Below are positions 57,510-64,000 of a DNA stretch of 64,000 nucleotides, piece after piece. The translations under genes and the position numbers were made by a program. The notes under the pieces are model-generated. The model worked only from the letters and a program-made list of their open reading frames with translations, was not told the origin of the DNA and made no database searches. The stretch comes from Omphalotus guepiniiformis. Taxonomy: Eukaryota > Basidiomycota > Agaricomycetes > Agaricales > Omphalotaceae. The stretch's first letter is position 1. Each line of letters starts with the position of its first letter. Location: positions 62,001 to 126,000 of the forward strand of contig JAQOOI010000016.1 in the NCBI GenBank assembly GCA_028554645.1, given 5' to 3'.

Positions 57510-58536
57510 TTACAAACACCACTTAAGTAAAACCGCGAAGAAGACGAGACTGGCACAGACTCGACCTAGTGATAGTCCCCACTCACTCATGATCAACTCG
57601 TATGTCCCTTCATCCTCAAATAACACCGTCACCTTTCCACTTGCCTTAACATGTACCTCATCCCAAACCGAATTCGTATCCTGCCAGTCCCACAAAGAGA
57701 CTCTCCCCAAGAAATATCGTTTTACACTTGAAAAGCGCGGATCATTTTCCGAATCGAATAAGGTGTGTAGAAAGGGGGATTTATTGAATGATTTTGACAA
57801 TGTGATGCGGCTTGATGATTGAATCATCAGAGGACCGGAGAATGAACGGGGAAGGAAGAGATACACGGAGCCACTGTCTGTGGTTTCCTGCACGCGACCG
57901 TGCTGACTGGCAGTCCTCGGAGTGGTGTCGATCTTTAGATCGAATGCAGGACGGGAGGATGTTTGAGTTGATTTCTGTTTGATGTTGACAAAAGTAAAAA
58001 GTCTAGTAAGAAAAAAGACTCCGGCCAGCGATCGTAGCATACCCTAACTTACCACCTTGACACGAACGTTCCCACCATCCGAAGCCACATTGATTTTAGC
58101 TTTTTTCTTTCTCGCTCTAGTCAACGCACTCGCACTACGATCGTTCCGAGTCGCCTGCGAAGATACAAGACACACATCGACGTGAATCTGACCAAGGTTC
58201 TTTGTCGTCAAGCTCAGATTCTGTAAATCGCCCTCTGGGAGGTGTTGTACTTCACGATCGAGAAGTGTTCTGGGGATGTGGAGATATGGGTCAATGACAA
58301 AGGTATCTTTTATCCCTGAAGTCCCTCTAGATATGTAGAGGAAGTTCATGGGACGTTTGCCATCGAACTCTGGGGGATTTGAGCTATTGACCGTACTAGC
58401 TGTGGCTGGGCTCCGATCGGTGTTGCCGTTCAAGTTTGGGTTGCCTGAGTAAGGAGGAGGAGGTACTTCTTCTGGTGACTACGAACAAAGTAGGTCAATC
58501 GTTATGAGGGTCTGCAATGCTGAATCTACTCACCAT
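57510..58536 (-). CDS. DUF7330-like protein, copy 3, with C-terminal membrane tail
   Basis: Three exons (58534-58536, 58053-58478, 57510-57974) give 297 residues. The first coding exon is just the ATG, followed directly by GTGAGT. Family features are MNFLYISR, IKDTFVIDPYLHIP, IHVDVCLVS, VYLFLPRSFSGPLMIQS, RYFLGRVSLWDW and VWDEVHVKASGKVTVLFEDE. Unlike copies 1 and 2 it ends with a hydrophobic segment (ASLVFFAVLLKWCL) that would make a tail anchor, and it carries a Lys/Arg-rich insert (RARKKKAKI). It is the most diverged of the three. Confidence 0.75.
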
Positions 58537-60044
58537 AGATGATAGGGATGAGATGGTGATAGTCACCAGTGGCGTGGGATGAAGCCTTAAGGCCTTGATT
58601 TAACGCTCGTACACGTTTTCTTTCACCATTCCTGGCACAAGGCATCTCGGGAATTCAAGCGCCCGTTCAACGTCAACCCGAACCAACCGCCATCATGATA
58701 TTCCTCTGTAAGTAAGGTTGATATTTGATATCTCACCTGTTTCCAAAATCGCTGGCAAATTTCCATGGAAATAGAAGAGTAAGTTGCAGGACCCGGGACG
58801 GTTGGGCGTCTTAATGTATGCGTACTTACTAGTTCATTCTTCCGAAGCACTGTACATGGACTGGTTATAATTCATATTGAAGGAGCTTTCGAAGGTCAGC
58901 GCTCAGCGCTCAGCCTTGGACGCGCTTGGACTCTAAGCTCCGGGAAAGTCGAAGAAAGGCTGACAATGAAATGATCAACACCGAACACATGATACATCGG
59001 TATCAATTCGGATATGAATTCGAGTTTGGTGAGTAGGAGTCAGAGTAGCTAAGGGTTGGTCGACGTTGGTCATTCAAGTCTCAAGATCAGTAAGAAGTCT
59101 ACCGCGTTAGTCATGTGATCCATCCACTCTCTTTTCAACGCTACCATCATGGTCGCTGCACCGCGGGACCAGAATCTATGAACTCATCATGAACGAATTT
59201 GAACGCTTTTCCAAACGCATACTAGACATATCTACTTCAGGAAGACCGGAGGAATTACATCCCGCTGTTTTCAATAAAGTTCGTCTTAACTTTCCTCGTG
59301 TACAATCTTATTGGGCCAGCAGTCTGAATCTCACTTGCATATTCTAAGTCTAGGGTTATTCTTGCGGTTCGATTGCTTAAGGAGTATTGACCGGTGGCTT
59401 TTGCGGTTACAAAAGTCTTATTCGGGCCCGAATTGTGATTTGCGGAATTAATGGTTTGAGAAGGCAGCCGCTTCGCGTATTTGTATTCATGTGCACTGGT
59501 AAGCATTATCTCTGGCTTTCATTATCTCTATGACAGTATGCATAAGGTCCTACACAATCAAGTTCACGCACCAGATATCTGCAGAGTAACTCAATACGCC
59601 CGAATATGCCAGAAAAAACTATCGCACTGTGGGCTAGCGGAATCATTATGCATTATGTCTCACCCAGTGTATACTAGATGGTATGTGTCGTAGGCTTATC
59701 GATCTCCGGTGCGTCACTGATCAGGCCTCAGGTTTTCTAGTTTCATGCGTGAATGCAGGATGTCAGTTATACTCGCCTTCCATTACCAATGTCAATCAAG
59801 TCCTGCTCAAGTCTGACTTCTGTTCTATTCTGCTCATGTAGATTACCCTTCACCGCAAAGGACAAAGCCACCGGTCGAGGTTGATAATATCTCTTTCTCT
59901 TTAGCATTTCGGTGGAGCTATGAGGGAAATTAGAAGCACTACTCAGCTCGTAAAGCGAACATTGTATTATACATGAGAAACGGGTAAAAACAATGGGGTG
60001 TATATAAGCCAGGTATGTTGCCATCCTGTTTTTCGATAGGCCCA
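58537..60044. other. Intergenic, 1.5 kb
   Basis: No gene recognised on either strand; ends with a TATA box for the next gene. Confidence 0.4.
60001..60008 (+). promoter_or_regulatory. TATA box of the large gene
   Basis: TATATAAG 37-44 bases upstream of ATG 60045. This spacing favours that ATG over the in-frame one at 60015. Confidence 0.55.
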
Positions 60045-63000
60045 ATGACGGACTACGAGCTCTTTGTTCCTCTTTCAGACAGCTACACAGTCAAGGATCC
60101 CCGTTTTCCTGAAGACCGTCCTGGGTTTGAAACAGGCTTCTTGATTGTCATTCCTCTCTATGGTGCTGTGCCTTTGGATGAGGACCCTTCCGTCATAGTC
60201 CAAGGGAAATATTTCTGCTCCCTCGGAAAAACCTATGGTCAACTGTTCATTGAGCTCAGTACGGTACTTGATCGGCTCGACATCGACGTTCGTCGAAAGG
60301 ATTACAACACTCTTCACGCCAATCCAAACATACGACTGTTTGATGTCTGGGATAGCAAGGGAAGTTTGGCGGCGTTACCTTCTAGTATTCTGGTTGATGC
60401 ATCACTGTATGCCTCCTTCGATGCATGGGACAAAGTGCAGTACCAACGTTGGTGCAATCTCTTTGGTGCCATCGAAGAAGCTCGACCTAGCATGCCATTC
60501 AATGTCTACAGTCGCTTCATACAACCAGCTGTAGATCAGATCAACTTGTTCTTCACGCCAGCACAGCAAGCCCCCGTATTCGATGTTGCTACTTTGAAAT
60601 CGGTCTTCCAGGTGGGTGCATATCATGAATTTGCTAATTTACGACTTATTCTTGCTTCCAGACAGCATTCTCGGATACCAATCTACAACTGCCCAAGTAC
60701 AATTACGATGTGATCGACTGGCAAGATGCACAGAATCGTGGCTTGGTATGCACAGGCGGTAAGGCTGATCATTATGCAAATTCGTGTACTCGCTATTGAA
60801 TTCTTTCAATGACAGTGCATTACCTACATTTCTACTTTACGTGGATGACTCCAGGCGATTTCACCAAACTTTGGGCTACACTGCAGGACAGACCGGAACT
60901 CATGCGGCCTTGGCCAGACGCCAGCATGGCTGATCAGATCGACCTCAAAATTCACAATAATCAAAAGGGCCCTTGCGGAAGTGAAGTTACTACCGCTAAG
61001 ATGTCCTATTTCAAAGCTATCTCAGCAGTCGGAAGGCGGCCAGATTACGATGATCAGAAGACCGTCATGGGTGCAAGCGCAACCGATGTACGCCTCTTTG
61101 AGCCTCTCTTCATTGGATTTTTCGGTACTGATAAGCTTTATGTGGTAGTTGGCAAAGATGATGTGGGATAAAGCAACGCTCTCAGGCGGTAAGCCTGCCG
61201 ATGCTGAGGTAATTTGCAGGTTGTCCTCTTACGCTCCGTCAATTTATGCATTTTCTGTGGCAGTGGCTTCACCGTAACGCTTTCCACTTCGGTGGCTTGA
61301 GCGATATAGTGGATCTAGCGACGTCTCAAACCCGAGAGAACCTTGTCTTCGGCACTGGCGAATCCAACACTCACATGATCCGAGCTGAAAACACCATCAG
61401 TGCCCTTCTTAAAGCTGATGCACTACTCGCACAGGACGATAAACGCTATGGCACCCTTGTCACCGTCAATGTTTTCAAGGGGTCTGTGAACCGTTTGGAT
61501 CTTAACACCCAAGGCTTTAGAAAATCGGTGAACATTCCTTCTTGGGTTGATGCGGAAAAATACATGTGGTTATGTCTAGGCTTAAAATACCAGTGGACTA
61601 TGGGAAACACTGCATTGGTATGTTTTGTTATATATCGAGCTATTATTACACCTGAAGCTGACGTTGATGCTGGTTAGAATGGAATGGGGTTCAACGTTTA
61701 TGAAGTCTTTGATCCATTTTCTCGTTACATTCCCCTTCGTGTTGAAGCTCGTCTTGACGATGCTCTGATAGGTTATATGTACCAACAGACCTCCATAGCC
61801 ACAACTTTGAGCCAAGCGTCTTCTGCAAGGATGGCTCGCAGCACTGTAAAGGGCATCATGACGGGGGTCAACAGTTCTGCTGCATGGACATCTGCATTGT
61901 ATCAGGAACCAATGATCCTTTGGAATGCTGCACAGAGCCATCTACCATATGTCTATGCTGGCAGCTCCAGAATCATCCAACCAGCGATCGCAGAATCACC
62001 AACGGATGAGGAACCACCAGCTGAAGAGCCAATTATTCGTGTCATTGGTGTAAAGCCCTTGTTCTCTCATGTATCTGAGAGTGCGCCAATCAAGTCCATC
62101 CATGTGGTCGAGTTCAAACGTGGCTATTCACAACGAGCGGCAAGAATTGCCCGACCGTCGACTCACGCTCCAATTCGTGCCGCTCGATCTCTTCTTTCAC
62201 CTATTCTTCCTAGCCCAGCACCAACAACTCTGCCCCCAGACGACGGCTTTGTCTGTGTCGGTGAGGTTGAGTTATTTGGTCAACCAGGTTTACGAGCCGA
62301 ATTCGAGAAGTGGGAAGGGCCTCCCCCTTCCAGCGTTGTCATTCGTCCCGATACACCCATCTCGGTTGAACGTGCGACACTTGCGGATGACTTTTATTTT
62401 TCTTCGGTATTATCCGCACTACAGGGAACCGCATTCGACAACATCATCTTCCGCAATGTTACCATTTTCCACCAGAACTACCAGTTCGAGGCGACGAAGG
62501 CTGTTGGTTGGCACTTCAATGCTGATCTAGTGGTCGATGAATCGTGTGGCGGTCTACGTGATGTTCTCGTGCAAGCGTTAGGCGTTGAGGAGCCTGTTCT
62601 GAGTGTATATGCATACCTTGGCATGAGTGGCGGATGGGATAAACCACCATCTTTGCACAGTTTTACAATTGAGGGAGTCTTTGCAGGTATTGCTGTCAAA
62701 CCAATTGATGGCATTGTCCTGTCACGGATTGGAGTTAGGCTCTTTGGTATCAGGACCGTGAAGTTTGACCCCACACCTCAGACGGCCCTCGATTTTGGTT
62801 TTGCAGTATTTGGAACCTTGGATCTAGATGTCCCAGGCTCGACTGTTCCGTTAAGCTTGGATTATGAGATGCAGGAGGACAATGGCATCATCAGCTTAGG
62901 AGCCAGTGTTGGTGTGTGGAAGAACCCTCTTGGTGTCAATGGTTTTACGGTCAGTAGCTACTTACAGTTATCATGAGAGATGCCGCTAACAGTTTTTTGA

Positions 63001-64000
63001 CTTCTCACAGCTACTAGGCACATCCTTTTCCACATCTTTTGCTCTTTCATCTGCATGGAAGTCTTTTGCCTTCAGTGTATCGGCAGACTTCATGTATAAA
63101 GACATTCAGGCATCGTTCGAAGGATCATACATGTCTGGTGGTTCCTTTGATATGAGTGCTTCGATTCATGATGTCAGCGTGAACACCATTGACACACTTT
63201 TTGAATGGATCTCCAGCAATAATCTATCTCTTCCAGACGTCGACGTTTCAATAGGCACTGCACGCATTTCCATCTCCTCAGGCACAGGGCTCAATATCAG
63301 TCTTGACGATGTCACCATTGGTGACTATACGTCCCTTGATGCGAGTCTTACCATCACATCTCATAGTGTCTTGATTCGTGGAGACCTCACCAGTGATATT
63401 ATTCAATTTGGGGATGTAGAACTGAAACGCGCATTCCTCCAGATCTTGTTGGGGGCTAAAGGGAGTGACAAACTAACTGATGTCATTGTTGGAGGCGAGG
63501 TCTCTTTTTCGAGCCTCGTATTTGATGCTGCTGTACACCTGTATCGGTCTCCTGATACTTCCCAGAAGTCTCTCGAGTGGACTGTACTAGCAGCACTGAC
63601 AGTCCACAATGACGCCCTAGCCCTTTCAAAAGTTGTTCCTGAAGTTACAGACACCCCATTTGACCTGGCCCTTACTCAAGCCGTATTTGTGGCTGCTTCG
63701 AGGGATGACCCGAGTTTGGGCAATATGATCACAAGTGGATATTCCTTCCATGAAGGTGAGTGCAATGCAATATCAACGGTAAAACATTCTTAGATGTTTA
63801 CCTCTATTCAGGTGTACAGGTCTGCGCAGTCTTGAGTGAGATTGATGACCTTAACTCCCTTATGCGGAGGCCTGTTGCGGGGCTCACTCTTAGCGCTGGT
63901 TGGTCAAAGGCTAAAGGTTTCGAGTTGGATGTTTGCCTTCCATCACCCACTACTCTCAATCTTGGCAATGGTGTTACTAGTACACCGTTCACCCTTAAGA
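60045..64000 (+). CDS. Very large protein of unknown function, 5' part
   Basis: Eight exons in the window (60045-60611, 60662-60758, 60816-61087, 61158-61188, 61220-61617, 61678-62949, 63011-63755, 63812-64000) join in frame to 1,190 codons, and the frame is still open at the edge. The first 560 residues are aromatic and mixed alpha/beta (for example VHYLHFYFTWMTPGDFTKLW and RQFMHFLWQWLHRNAFHFGG). Residues from about 680 on are beta-rich, with alternating hydrophobic patterns such as LDASLTITSHSVLIRGDL and related stretches that look like repeated beta-sheet modules. No signal peptide, catalytic motif or membrane segment is evident. The 70-base intron 61088-61157 is needed to keep the frame. 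I do not recognise the family. Confidence 0.8.

Noticed and set aside
59255..59506. Minus-strand 83-codon open frame
   Set aside because: No motif, splice signal or paralogue; insufficient to call a gene.

Overview
The window is nuclear DNA of a filamentous fungus, most likely an agaricomycete basidiomycete. Almost every gene is split by 45-65 base GT..AG introns. The contents also fit: a NACHT-WD40 NLR, a 2OG-Fe(II) oxygenase, a GH29 fucosidase, a secreted cysteine-rich protein, a DUF7330-like cluster and much transposon debris. I found no rRNA, complete tRNA or CRISPR. All gene models are hand-spliced from the bases; family names come from motif recognition without any search.

Layout. 1-6.6 kb: the 5' end of a PD-(D/E)xK-like gene (minus), an unknown gene with two decayed paralogues, and an SDR. 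6.6-11.5 kb: a decayed transposon with 60-base inverted repeats. 12.2-26.3 kb: a run of ordinary genes (2OG-Fe(II) oxygenase, secreted type-B esterase, F-box protein on the minus strand, secreted alpha-L-fucosidase, C2H2 zinc-finger protein). 27.3-32.1 kb: a tandem duplication carrying two DJ-1/PfpI genes, with a TA-flanked MITE in the second unit. 32.4-35.3 kb: non-coding repeats, including a 2.4-kb element with ~220-base terminal inverted repeats around two direct repeats and a GTATACAG-type minisatellite. 35.8-37.2 kb: a multi-pass membrane protein. 37.9-39.9 kb: a small secreted cysteine-rich protein and a truncated relative. 40.8-42.5 kb: an acidic hypothetical and a small membrane protein. 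43.1-49.1 kb: one NLR gene (C2-like, NACHT, 21 WD40 repeats) with an in-frame stop in repeat 17. 51.6-58.5 kb: three DUF7330-like genes mixed with one intact and one broken PPOX-like flavin-fold gene. 60 kb to the end: the 5' part of a very large gene of unknown function that runs off the window.

The fucosidase, esterase and cysteine-rich protein look secreted and suit a saprotroph or plant-associated fungus. The NLR fits the fungal non-self recognition repertoire. The strongest leads are the NLR with its very uniform WD40 array and stop codon, the nested inverted-repeat element, the PPOX/DUF7330 duplication cluster, and the large unknown protein at the right edge.
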